Assembly: GCA_027579435.1 (NCBI GenBank)
Contig: JANBPK010000020.1
Coordinates: forward strand, 1-64,000
Reading direction: 5' to 3'
Length of the DNA: 64,000 nucleotides
Source: Candolleomyces eurysporus
Lineage: Eukaryota; Basidiomycota; Agaricomycetes; Agaricales; Psathyrellaceae
Numbering within the stretch: position 1 is the first letter of the stretch; every line of letters begins with the position of its first letter. A program made the translations under genes and the position numbers. The notes below the pieces were generated by a model. That model was not told where the DNA came from and searched no databases. It saw nothing but the letters and a program-made list of their open reading frames with translations. Shown one piece after another: positions 45,036-56,600 of this stretch.

Positions 45036-48000
45036 CTACCTAGGTGGAGGCCCACTCTTCGCCAACCTTGGGTCCACCGTAGGCTGACTCGGACGCGACC
45101 TTCCAAACCCATCAGAGCCATACGGCAGGCTGCCAGCGCTAGGAGGGGGAGTATTCAAGCCCAGGGCGCCCTGACCATTCCCGCTCCCTGAAGCACTGTT
45201 GGTGTTCGTCCTCTTCGCACTACCCTGCGGCTCCCCAAGATCATACACCGACCTCCGCCTCTTCTGCGTAGCTCCCGCCTGTGGTGCGTCCTGACGAGGG
45301 AACGGCACCAGATTGGAGTTGGAGAACGGCGTGGCCTGCTGCTGCTGCAGCCTCGTCGCTTGAGCCGAAATACTCTCTATCCAGCCGTCATAAGTAAACG
45401 GTGCTTCCGACTCCGACGCTGTAGGATTAGGCTGCGTACCGGTATTACTGCTGTTGCTGATAGTGTCTTGAGGAGGTTGAGCGCGCTTTGAGAACCTCAT
45501 GTTCTCGTAAGACCCTTTCTTCGAGTGCAGAGCGTCGAGAACGTCCACGGGAGCTGGCGGTTCCGTCGGCGCCGCGTTCGCCTGAGGAGCGCTGGGCGGT
45601 CGATTGGCGGGCTTGGCATGTTGCTGACTAGAGGACGACGCGGTCGCAGATGCACGAGATGCCGCTGCGTTCTGATTCTTCGTCGACGATGGGGCTGGAG
45701 CTGGAGCCGGTTTCCTAGCAATAGCAGGCTGAACATCCGCTACACACCCCTCTTCCGGCGGTGTTGGGTATTCCTGAGCCGATGGCACCTGCGCAGGAAT
45801 TGGAGGCGAAGACTGGGATGGGGTACTACTGGCACGCTGCGAAGCATGTACCTGCCTACGATCCTTTAAATATTTCAGCCTCTCGCTCCTCGAAACACCG
45901 GGATTCGCGAGCGTTCCTGCCGTGTTCAAGGGTTCGGCGATGATGGGTGGAAAGGATGATGCTGGCATGGTGGCGGAGGGAACGAGAGGTGCAGCGGTGG
46001 TAGTAGTGGTGCCACTCACGCTACTAGTACCTTGAGGGACACCATTACAAAAATCCGGTGGGAGAGGAACGGTTCTCGTGAGCGGGGTATTAGGCTGAGA
46101 ACGGACTGGAGTGTTCTTTGAAGAACCTGGCTCCCTTTCTCCAACTCTCGCATTCGCTGACGTCGATGATCTTTGCAAAGGAGGGACAGTGATCTTAAGC
46201 GAGGATAGTTTACTCGACGAGGTAGAAGGGACCGGGACAGTGGGAGGGGGAGGAGCAACAGAGGTCGAGGGTCGTTTCACCCGGGTTGCAGCGGATGACG
46301 GTTTGGCTGCAGTAGAACCTTTGGCTTGCACACCCGATGGCTTTCGAGTCGCGGCGCCTTTGGAAACAGGTTCTCGTTTCGTGATTGTAGGAATAACGTC
46401 CCCGTCCTCTTCTTCTTCGGGCTCGACTTTCTTCGCTTCCTTGGCGGCCTTGGTCAGCTTGGGCTTCTTCGATGCCGACGGTTTGCCACCCTTTTTTGAC
46501 CTGGAAAGTGGAGCGTCGTCGTCGGACACTCCGTCGTCGGTACGGCCACGTTTGGAAGTCGATGATACCACAGAGCGCGATCTCTTCACGACGGTTTTGG
46601 TAGGTGGCGCTTCGGAGGCACGCAACATGTCGATCTGTTCCTCAGACAGCGCTGGCATATCTGCGGATTTGACCAGCTCTGTCGGGTCATATTCCAGGTC
46701 GATCTTCAACTTGGCCATCTTATCTAAAAAGTTCCGCATTTGGACGTATGACTTGTTGACTCCAGCTTTGGTTGTCTTCGAACCTTTGCCCGTCGAATCC
46801 GGATTTCGATCCGCGTCCCACATCTTCCGGATACCGTCCGCGAGCTTGCAATCGGTGAGGTCGCGCATGAAGATGACGATAGCATAGATAGCCATGACAA
46901 ACTCGACGGGAGATACGCCCTGTGTCGACAGCCATAAGCCATACTTCTCGTGGAGCGACAGTCGCCCAAAGACGTTAAATGCCAGCAAGATGGACTTCTG
47001 GATTTTGTCGGCGCCATTGAGAGGCCCCTCCAGCCAGGAGGTTAACTTGTCTGGTTCGGGGAGCGCTGTCGGTAATTTTTCTGTCTCGACCAGGAAAACA
47101 ATGTGGCAAAGGGCCAGGAAATTCTTTCCCTTACTTTTCCCCCACTCCTTGAAGTTGGAAAACACTTGAGTGCTACAGACGCAATTCCGAAGCTCGCGAA
47201 GGAAATCGGCACAGCCACCGTTGGCAGCCTGTAAGCGTTCTGGAGACCTCGATTAATTTGAGGTATACAGCCTCTCAGGATCAAACTCACCTGCTGGGGT
47301 CAGAACCGTGCCAAGTTGAACTCGCTGCAATGGTTGAGGTTACTAGCGTATACGACAAGATGGCGCGGAGGCTGACCTGGAAAATCATCCTCTCCTGGCT
47401 TGGGTTAATGTTCTCGTAGTCATAAAAGGTCAGCGTCTTGGCGCGAAACTTTCTCTTCCACTCCTCGCTAACAAGCGTTCTCTTCTGGTTGGGAGCCGTC
47501 TTCTTAAACCATGTCTTCTTCTTCGTGTCACTGATCAAACCAGTCAGAATGAGGCTCGGGATGCCTGATATAGAAGGCGCTTACGGGTCTCTATCTACGC
47601 ATATAGTCAGAAAAGCGAACATTCACTGACGAAAGGGCAAACAGAACGCACAAGCAATCTAAATTGAGTTGCAGCAACCGTTGAGTATTGAGATTTCGCC
47701 CAAGTCTAACGACGTCTCACCTCTCCGTTCATAAACCTGCGACATTGAGAGTAAGACAGGGATGAAACACCGCAGGACACGAATTTTACCTTTTAATTGA
47801 CGTGAGACGTTGCTTCCCATCAATGCAGACCCTGGAGTACTCTCCGTCGTGGTATTCTCGCACTGCCCAGCGGCTTAGTAAAACTTGTGTAAATGCGAAG
47901 GGGGATCAATGGCTCACCGAATACAAGATTTGGGACAGGGTAGTTCTTGTATAGCGAGTCGATGAGGTTCATTTGCTTCATTTCATTCCAGACAACATCT

Positions 48001-48472
48001 GCGGCGGAGGTTCTAGGCTGCTCTCCATTCGCAATGAGTAAAAGTGCCGGACAGACCTCGTTGGTAGTCCGGTTCAAGCAAGATGAGGCCGGCTTCAATC
48101 CATTCTGGCGCATATAGCGTATTAGCGCCACTGAAAAGAGGCTCATAATCGAGGGGCGTACTATATATCTGGTCTACAGTGGGTCCAGACTGGTTATAGG
48201 GCGGGAGGGGCCCTTCGTCTTTGCTGATAGTGGTTTTTCTCTCCTCTGTCGCCTGCTGAGTTGCCTTCCTTATGTTTCGGACAGGCCTCGAGGGCCCCTG
48301 CTGTGGTTGAGGCTGGGGATGAGCCTGAGAGCNGCGGGGGCGGGGGCGGGGCCTGCACTGGCTGCTCTGGTTCCTCATCGGAGTCCTCGACGTCTGTGAG
48401 GGATGAGTCAGAGTCTTCGTCCCATGCGGGAGCGAGCTTGAGGTGATTTGAGGACCTGGTTGTCGGAGGCAT
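45036..48472 (-). CDS. DUF262 (GmrSD N-terminal / ParB-like fold) protein with long disordered tail
   Basis: Nine exons splice to 997 residues: 48472-48057, 47998-47918, 47862-47790, 47736-47721, 47658-47652, 47594-47585, 47530-47377, 47324-47291 and 47239-45036, with the N at 48333 dropped. After ~110 disordered residues come the DUF262 hallmarks: LEPDYQRDVVWNEMKQMNLI (canonical P-x-Y/F-QR-x-x-V/Y-W), VCIDGKQRLTSIKRF (D-G-x-QRLT) and QERMIFQRVQLGTVLTPAE. A helical region follows to about residue 430 (VSPVEFVMAIYAIVIFMRDL). The remaining ~570 residues are Lys-, Ser-, Pro- and Thr-rich without a fold. In bacteria DUF262 is the NTPase/DNA-binding half of the GmrSD-type restriction enzymes. In basidiomycetes it occurs as stand-alone proteins of unknown role. 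Exons 5 and 6 are only 7 and 10 nt. No nuclease motif was seen. It diverges from SMC2. Confidence 0.82.
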
Positions 48473-48921
48473 GAAAGACCAGTTGAGAGAAAGGCGACGG
48501 CCTCTCCAAAGGCAGGCTATTTATAATATGTATGTTTTGATGGAAAGGGGTTGCTTGCCGAATTTCCAGGCGATTAACCTCGACATGTTTGATCCCCGCC
48601 CGCCAGTCTGACACCAGGTGACGGCAGAAAAGGCCACTTGCCGTCCAGCAACAAGAGAGCTTTGACGCAGAAACACAAGGGCGCGTTCCAGTGTCTATTG
48701 GGTCCTCTTATACGGCTGTTAGTGCGGTCCTTGCATCCCCAAAGCATCCTCCCGAAAATTGTCCCATCAATTTTTCNTTTTTTCTCCGCCATTTTCGTGT
48801 GCAGGGGGTCGACTCTTATCCCCGGCAGCAGTGTCAGGGGGTCTTGGCGGTCAGGTGACTAATAAACGAACGCGCTCGGGCCTTTGTTGGAAATTACACC
48901 CCCTCCTCGTCAACGCCCACC
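48473..48921. promoter_or_regulatory. Shared divergent promoter region, DUF262 gene / SMC2
   Basis: Two starts lie 449 bp apart on opposite strands. The N at 48777 sits in a T run. The SMC2 ATG is preceded by caacgcccacc, a good initiation context. No named element was recognised. Confidence 0.45.
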
Positions 48922-51900
48922 ATGAGGATAGAGGAGCTTATTATCGACGGTAAGGGCTGCGTATACGCCCGTAGGATATACTGACGCTCTCTTAGGCTTC
49001 AAGTCCTACCCTGTCCGCACACAAATCTCAGGATGGGACCCTTCGTTCAACGCAATCACCGGTCTGAATGGCTCTGGCAAATCCAACATCCTCGACGCGA
49101 TTTGCTTCGTGCTCGGGCTCACAAACATGTCTACTGTATGTCTTATCTCCAATGACGCGAAACTGTTCCTAACATTCCACCTCAGATGCGTGCCGCCAAC
49201 CAGCAAGACCTCATTTACAAGCGTGGCCAGGCTGGCGTCACCAAAGCCAGCGTCACCATCGTCTTTGACAACTCTGACCCAGCAAAGAGTCCGGATGGCC
49301 TCCAGAACCAGAAACAAATCACCGTGACTCGTCAAATCGCCATGCCCAACATCACAAAGTACCTCCTCAACGGACACAAAGCCCAGCAGCAGCAAATTCT
49401 CAACCTCTTCCAGTCCGTCCAGCTCAACATCAACAACCCCAACTTCGTCATCATGCAAGGCCGAATCACCAAAGTGCTCAACATGCGCCCTCAGGAGATT
49501 CTCGGGATGGTTGAAGAAGCTGCAGGGACACGAATGTTCGAGGACCGGAAAGACAAGGCGCTCAAGACGATGAAGAAGAAGGAGAAGCGCGTTCTGGAAA
49601 TCACGAACGACTTGGAGAACGAAATCCAGCCCAAGCTCGAGAAACTGCGGATCGAGAAGCGCAAGTTCCTCGAGTACACCAAGGCGGTTAAGGAGCTCGA
49701 ACACATTGCGCGGACGATTAGGGCATGGGAGTGGACCGAATCCCAACGAAGCCTCGCGATCAAGGATAAGGAAATCAACAAGAAGCAAGGCGAAATCGAG
49801 GGCTACGAGCAGGCGAAAAAAGATGCGCAGAAGGAGCTCAAGGCGTCGGAGAAGGCTCAAGCAGATGTGACCGCCAGGCGCAACAAGGAGATTGCCAAGG
49901 GTGGCAAGTTGAAGCAGCTCCAGGAGCAAGTCGACAACCTCGAGAAGGTCGTTGTCAAGTATACGACTCAAGCAGAGCTCAAGGGCAAGACTGTAGCGGA
50001 AGAGAAGGAGAAGAGTCAGGAGCTTGAGGAAGATCTTGAGCGCGTGTGTACCTCATTCGTCCCATTCATCCTCGTTCACTTATACTTAACGAATCACAGT
50101 TGGACCAAGTCGTCAACGAGAAGCAAGACCAAGTCGGTGCACTTGAGAAAGCCTATCAGGAAGTCCGCGAAGACCACACCCGGCTCGAAGAAAAGTACAA
50201 GTCTGACGAAGCACTCCTCCAGACCCTCTTAACGGGTCTCGGAGGCACCAACAACTCTGGAGGTGGCTACATGGGTCAACTCGCGGAAGCCAAGACCCGT
50301 CTCGCCCAGGCCAAGACCGAGGAAGAGCAAACCAAGTTCAAACTCGGCGTCGCTCAGAACGAGCTGAAGGATCTGGAGAAGAAGATGAAGGACTTCGAAC
50401 GGGAGGCTGCTGATGGCAGGAAGAAGCTGGAGAACATGCAGAAGGCTGTTGAGCAGCAGAAGCAAGCTCTGAACACGCTCGGGTGGAATAAGGAGAAGGA
50501 GGACGAGTTTGTAGCCAAGTTGAATGAAGCTAGGCGGGTTGTACGACATCTTTCAGACGTGAGTTCCTTCGTTCGTCTATTTCGCAACATATGACTCATG
50601 TTTTCGCATACAGCGCAGAGAACGAGTGAAACAGTCGCTTGGAAGACTCAGCTTTGAGTATAGCGATCCATACGCGGGCTTCGACCGACGGAATGTCAAA
50701 GGTTTCGCTGCTCAACTCATCACTCTTCCTGAAGAGAACTACAACAAAGCTACTGCCCTGGAAATCGTTGCTGGCGGTCGTCTCTTCAACGTTGTCGTGC
50801 AAAACGAGAAAGTCGGCAGCGACCTCTTGAAGAAGGGTAACCTGAGGAAACGTGTCACCCTCATCCCTCTCAACAAGATCTCTCCGAGAACCATTGCGCC
50901 TGAGGTTAGTTCTACTTCACACTGCCTTTCGTATCATTCATACATGCTAATCATTACGACAACAGAAACTCAGACAAGCGGAAAAGATAGCCCCTGGCCA
51001 AGTCCGCACCGCACTCTCTCTGGTCGACTACCCCCAAGATGTCGCCAAAGCCATCGAATTCGTCTTTGGGGACACCCTCATCTGCGACACCTCTGACATC
51101 GCCAACAAAGTGACTTTCAATCCCAACGTCATGACTAAATCTGTTACCGTCGAAGGCGACGTGTACGATCCTTCGGGTACCATGACTGGAGGGTCTGCGC
51201 CTTCGGGTAATAGGATCTTGGTCGAGGTCCAAGAGCTTTTGAAGGTCGAAGCCGAATTGGATGAGGCGAGAGACAATTTGGGGAAGTTGGAGGACGAAGA
51301 GAAGAGGATGAAGAGGCCTAGAGAGCAGTGGACGGCTCTCACCGCGGATTTGGAGATCAAGGAGCATCAGTTGAAGTTGATGACTGAGCAGATTGAGGGA
51401 GGAAATGCGGCGAGGGTGAGTGTTGGTTTGGCTTTGCGCGACATCTTGTCGTTCTCGTTCTTTCTTTCGTCTGTGTGGGTTCTTTGGGTTTGGTTGAGTG
51501 GCAGGGTCTCTGTCGGTGCAAGAGAGAAAGTTGTTTCTGGTTTTCTCACCTTGATGCACCTCCTTAACATTTGTGCACTTGCTCTTACCCCGGTCTCTTG
51601 TGCCCCTTCCTCTTCGGATACTTTTGTCCACAATCGTGAGGATCGTCGTGCTCGACATCTGAACGTCGGGATCTCAAATCTTATTTCTTCCGCTTCGGGG
51701 TATCCTCGATCTCGACATTTACGTTTTCGTCCTCGATATTCTCCTTTCCCACAACATCCTAGTTCTCTACATTATTCTTCCGATTTCGGATTGATTTTTG
51801 TGCATGTCGAGATACTCCTCCGAGTCGCACTGGGATATGTCCAATGTCGCGTTCCACGAAGGCTTCTTGTGCGCCCGCCCTTCACGCGTCGGGCTGCTGA

Positions 51901-53827
51901 CCGTCGACCGGCACACCTCTTCTCCACTTCTCTTCGCGTCTTTCTCTTTCCCCTTCCCATCATCATGCGTCTAGCTAGCTCGTGATTCCCAAACCTGACT
52001 GACCCATCCCACCCTGTTAGATCGCAACCCAAGTCTCTGACGCCAAAGAGAACATCAAAACTCTCACAGATGCTGTCAAAGCTGCGCAGAACAAGCAGAA
52101 GGAGGCAGAGGCGGAGTGCAAGAAGTTGGAGAAAGATATGGACGAATTTGGGCGGGATAAGGAGGGGAAGATTAATGAGCTGAAGGTCTGTCTGATTTCA
52201 TCGATTCTATCCGTGTTTTGCTATCGTGTATGATCAACGTAAAGCTAACATATTCACTCGCTCAAAACAGGCTAGTATCAAGAAACAGAAAGCCAACGAG
52301 CAGAAACACCAAGCCGTCGTCAAAGCCAAGCAGAAAGAGCTTTCGAGCGGGAAGATCGAGCTGGGCCAGGTGCAAGATGAGAGGGAGAAGAAGAAGCAGG
52401 AGCTTGAAGAGGCCGGGGAGCAGGTCCGGTCGCTCCAAGAAGAGGTGGCCTTGGCCCAAGAAAAGTTGAAGAAGACTCAGGTGGGTGTTGTGTCATGCCA
52501 TCTCTTCTGCTATTTTCCCATCAACATACGAAAATGGATGCTAATCGCTGAACACGACAGGCCGAACTCCAAGCACGCAACGAAGAACTGCAAGCCGAGT
52601 TGGCCAGCCTCGCGCGGTTCGATGCTGAACTCAAGGCTATCGAAGCGGCCATCAAGCAGAGGAAAGAGTCGATGGAGCAAGCAGATTTGGACATCCAGAA
52701 AGCGACCCATGAAATTGGGAATTTGGAAAAGGAGAAGGGGAGTGCGAAGAGCCATATTCAGAATTTGGAGAAGCAGAATGAATGGATTGACCAGGAGAAG
52801 CAGTGCGTGTTTTATTACCTCTCTTCAATTCTTTGATGAATGGATGCTCATGTGGATTTCGCAGTCTCTTTGGCAAGCCAGGCGGGATGTACGACTTTTC
52901 GGGTGATATGGGTCAGTTGGAGAAGAGGAGGAAAGAGTTGCAGGAGGCGCAGAATGGGATGAAGAAGAAGGTGAATCCCAAGGTTATGAACGTCATTGAA
53001 CCGTAAGTATCCTCCCTTTTACCCTCAAAGAAAGCCCTAACGCCGAATTCATTAACAGTGTCGAGAAGAGGGAAGGAGAACTCGTGAAGAACCTCCAGAC
53101 CGTGAACAAGGATAAAGAGAAGATTGAAGAAACCATCGCGGAGTTGGACAGGTATAAGCGGGATGCCCTCGAGAAGACCTGGGAGAAGGTCAACAAGTAC
53201 GTGTGCCCGTGGTTCCTTCCTCACTGAAGTGCTCATGCTTACCTCGCGACGCGACAGGGACTTTGGCGGTATCTTCGCGGAACTCCTACCTGGCAACTTT
53301 GCAAAACTTCAGCCGCCAGAAGGCCAAGACCTCATGGACGGTTTGGAGGTCAAAGTCAGGCTTGGGAGTGTCTGGAAGGCGAGTTTGACAGAGCTTAGTG
53401 GTGGACAACGGTACGTTCCTCTATTATAACACCGCCGGTAGTACATATACTAACTGGATGTTTCCACTCCTTCTCTATCCTCCGTTTGCCATCCAGCTCT
53501 CTCATTGCCCTCTCCCTCATCATGGCCCTGCTTCAATTCAAACCTGCACCCATGTACATCCTCGACGAGATCGACGCGGCGCTCGACCTGTCCCACACGC
53601 AACATATCGGTCAACTGTTCCGAACACGGTTCAAGGGGTCGCAGTTTATTGTCGTCTCTCTGAAGGAAGGTCTGTTCACGAACGCGAACGTGTTGTTTAG
53701 GGCGAGGTTCAGGGATGGGACGAGTATTGTAGAGAGGACGGCGCAGAGGTCGGGGTCAAATTTGTATGATAACGAAGAGGATGGGGAGGAGTCGACGAGG
53801 AGGAGGAGAATCGGGGCGAGGTCGTAG
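48922..53827 (+). CDS. smc2: Condensin subunit SMC2
   Basis: Thirteen exons splice to 1200 residues, the normal SMC2 length. The N-terminal ATPase half has [20 protein letters not shown] and Walker A GLNGSGKS, with the SMC2-typical [19 protein letters not shown]. Coiled coil follows from about residue 175. The hinge (about 510-670) has [20 protein letters not shown] and [13 protein letters not shown]. The second coiled coil leads to [16 protein letters not shown], the ABC signature LSGGQRSL and Walker [18 protein letters not shown], then the conserved [18 protein letters not shown]. It pairs with SMC4 in condensin and compacts mitotic chromosomes. Introns are 46-86 nt except intron 6 (51416-52020, 605 nt). 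No key residue is missing. Confidence 0.95.
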
Positions 53828-55036
53828 TGGCTGGCGCTTTCTCTCATAGATAGAAGGATGCTTCCGTCGGGTCTGGCGTTGGATAGTGTATTGTTTCTAA
53901 GCCTAATCGTTCCGTTTCCTGTCTCTCGTCTCTTGGTTCTGTATCTGTATATCCCTGGCTCTGCATCCCATGTACAATTTGATGATAGATCACAATGAAA
54001 CATCCTTCATTGTAAGAGGAGCTTTGCTGCCATTACTATGCAAACTAGGGCCACGTAGGGTGATAGTCGTTCGCCTGGTGCATGGTGGTAAGCACGCGAG
54101 GCAAGGCAGTAGGCTAATTTTGAAGCACGCACCTATCCTAGCGGATTTGAAGAGCAGACCAGCGAATCTAAATATCGAAATTTGAGTTGCGCTCTAGCAT
54201 TACACGATTCTGAACTCACCCCTCCTTGTTCTTGTCGACGAGACGAGGAGCAACTGCGCGCACGTATGTGCATGTGCAGATGAATAGCAAGACGACGAGC
54301 AACAGGGATTGGAAGTGAAACAAGGCGGACTGTTCGAGGCAATCCCATTAGCTTGTATCATTCCTGGAGAGAGAGGGGATACCGTACCATAACTAGAGTA
54401 CAAAGAGATGGTGTTTTCCTGCTAAAGCGCGTCACAAGTCGGTGAGGACGTTGTCGACACGTTGGAGGAATCGTGGGATGATGGTCTGGTTTGGGGCGTC
54501 TTTGTCAGCGGCAAATCTCGGTTCGCATGATCAATTATGGTTGCGGGAGCCTCTACTCAGGTATGTCGAATTTGTACATACAACCTGCTCAACGGATTGA
54601 TCCAAAGTTTTGTGAGCCCACTGATAAAAATCTGGGGATGTTTTCTGAATTTTCCTGGAGTTTCAAGTACTGTGGTGATTATTTGACGAGGTAGGGAAAG
54701 TACGTAGGGAATTCTCTACCTCGGTGGCTGTGATCTCAATATTCCTAATTTCCCATCTGAGAAGGAAGCGAGAAGCGCCGTTCCCTCAACGTTCCCTGAC
54801 TGGCAACGCTCTCTTACCCTGACAACAGTCACTACCAGTTTGCCCTATCAGTTGCTATCAAGGTGGGCTATAGCTTTCCTCTTCTCTTCTCTTTCTCTTT
54901 CTCTTTAATATTTTTTATCTTTTATTTATATTTTCGAACACACACATAAGTAGCGAGCCGCAACAGGTATTCTTCTTTCTCCTTTGGCGAACTTGTTGAC
55001 CCAACAAATTTTAAAAGCAGACCAACGCCATCCTCT
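53828..55036. other. Intergenic, 1.2 kb
   Basis: It holds the SMC2 3' UTR and no recognised gene. A pyrimidine/TC-rich tract lies near 54880-54930. Confidence 0.5.
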
Positions 55037-55276
55037 GTTACAGTCGTTTGCGAAATAAACTGCAGTCGTTTATTTTTTCTTCGAGCAAGTTGTGACAGCC
55101 GTCAGCAATGGTCACACAAATTTGGGTGGGGTGGATGAAAAGGATGTTAAAATGGCGTAGCGGATGGGTGGACGATGTTCCGGGCATGATGGGAGGACAG
55201 CGGCAACAGTGACATCATGTCACAACTTGCTCGAAGAAAAAATGACACTGCAGTTTATTTCGCAAACGACTGTAAC
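55037..55276. mobile_element. MITE-like element with ~60-bp terminal inverted repeats
   Basis: The left arm 55037-55096 and right arm 55219-55276 are reverse complements. The outer 30 bases match perfectly, and the rest matches except for a short block next to an A/T run. The total is about 240 bp with no coding capacity. Taking the termini as CAGTCG...CGACTG (55041-55272), the element is flanked by TA on both sides, the target duplication of Tc1/mariner-pogo transposons, whose ends often begin CAGT. Inner sequence contains further small palindromes (gtgaca-tca-tgtcac). It is most likely a non-autonomous Tc1/mariner derivative; no transposase lies in the window. Confidence 0.8.
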
Positions 55277-55461
55277 CTGTGCCAACATTTTGATGGACGT
55301 TTGATGTCAGCAGGCGCCGAATCAGCATTGCAGGCCAAGGCTACTTATGAGGTTCTCTCGCTGCTTCCATTCGGAGATAGGGTGTGTATGATAGCTGGTT
55401 GTGCGATCGGCTCCTTTCCCTCAGCAAGGTACCATCTCGTCACTCACACCGTCTGGTGAAG

Positions 55462-56161
55462 ATGTCTTCTAATCGTACTAATAAGAATTTTTGGCACACC
55501 ATCATGGGTACGTCCCCTTTTTCAGATCATATCGAGCCAGTGGCTAACCCATTGCTAGACCCTTCTCCACCTACCCCTCCTAGAGCTCATTCAAGATCTC
55601 ACTCTGAAGTAGAGATGTATTCTACCGTTGGCGAAGGTATGTCTCTTAGTCGGTCCATCTACCTATCTAAGCACTCTATCAGAGAGTCCCGGAGTCACCA
55701 TACAGATGCCAGACCCGACCCCAGCAGAGGTTGCCGGGACCCTCGCGTGGGTATCCAGCGACCCCCATTCTCTGGAAGCAGGGCTCTCCGACTGCATTCA
55801 CCCAGTCGTTGAGCCTCCTAGGACAGCTGAAACCCCAGTCCAAGATATCTCTGACTTCCAAACGACCTGGCGCCCAGGCGAAGTGATCCACATTGCCTTC
55901 GACGGTCCCCCGAAACCCCGTCAGGGAACTTGGCGTTGTCTTACTTGTGGGGCAACTGGTACCAGGGGTCGCGCGGGGGCTAGGGAACATGGAAATTGCG
56001 CAGAATATCAACAAGGAGACGAGCTCTTACATTTTCGGACAGGGCACTGGGCGTGTCTCCTTTGCCCGAAAACTGGAACCAATTGGGGCCCAGGGCGTCA
56101 GCACGTAAAGAGGCGTCACTCCAAAAAGCTGACTCAACAACCCCCAGCCTCAGAGTCGTAA
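55462..56161 (+). CDS. Small protein with two CxxC / zinc-finger-like motifs
   Basis: Two exons (55462-55636 and 55683-56161) and a 46-nt intron give 217 residues. The start MSSNRTNKNFWHT follows a reasonable leader. The N-terminal ~100 residues are Pro/Ser/His-rich. The C-terminal half has two similar units, each opening with Trp and C-x-x-C: WRCLTCGATGTRG...REHGNC and WACLLCPKTGTNW...QHVKRRH. The second has C2H2 spacing. This suggests a divergent tandem zinc finger, so DNA or RNA binding is possible. No named family was recognised. It starts 185 bp after the MITE. Confidence 0.55.
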
Positions 56162-56432
56162 TGTAAATCTGGTACAATATTGATCACACAGCGGCTGGCC
56201 AGCGATGGAATTGAGGATTCCACGGATTTTGTTTAGTCGTGGATGTTGTGGAATGTACAAGCAAGGCTATGCCAAATTCAGTGGGCTGCGTTTACACACA
56301 GTATCTTCAATGACACACTTGCTCAGTGGTCGAGATTCCCCAACTAAATTTGGCTTAGCTTTATTTGTACGGCACTACTCAACTAAACAGAAATCATGGA
56401 CGAAGATTTCGATGAAGTGGGTCTATCGTTTA

Positions 56433-56600
56433 TTAGTCTGCTGTAATCTCCTTGGTCGCCTCGTCCCTATCGCCGTCACATATCCAGCTAACCATCTCAT
56501 TCTGCACCGCAACCCTGGTTTCTGAATGGCATTTCGGTGCATCGCAGCGTTCTTCAGAGTCGTATAACGCTCCAGCTGAGATCATATGGTCGCCTAGCTC
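56433..56600 (-). pseudogene. Fragment of a NACHT-gene linker exon
   Basis: On the minus strand the frame reads LYDSEERCDAPKCHSETR, then VAVQNEMVSWICDGD. The intact NACHT gene at 4959 has ALHDSSARYDAPKCDEDTR, then VEVTGEIMDWIQDRK at the same place, just before the P-loop. Nothing of the NTPase follows, and the frame stops soon after. This is a piece of another NLR gene left behind by rearrangement. Confidence 0.7.

Noticed and set aside
46111..46887. 258-codon plus-strand frame
   Set aside because: It is antisense to the DUF262 protein tail and mirrors its codon composition.
49006..49971. 321-codon Leu-rich minus-strand frame
   Set aside because: It is the antisense shadow of the SMC2 coiled coil; Leu/Val-rich antisense frames are expected there.
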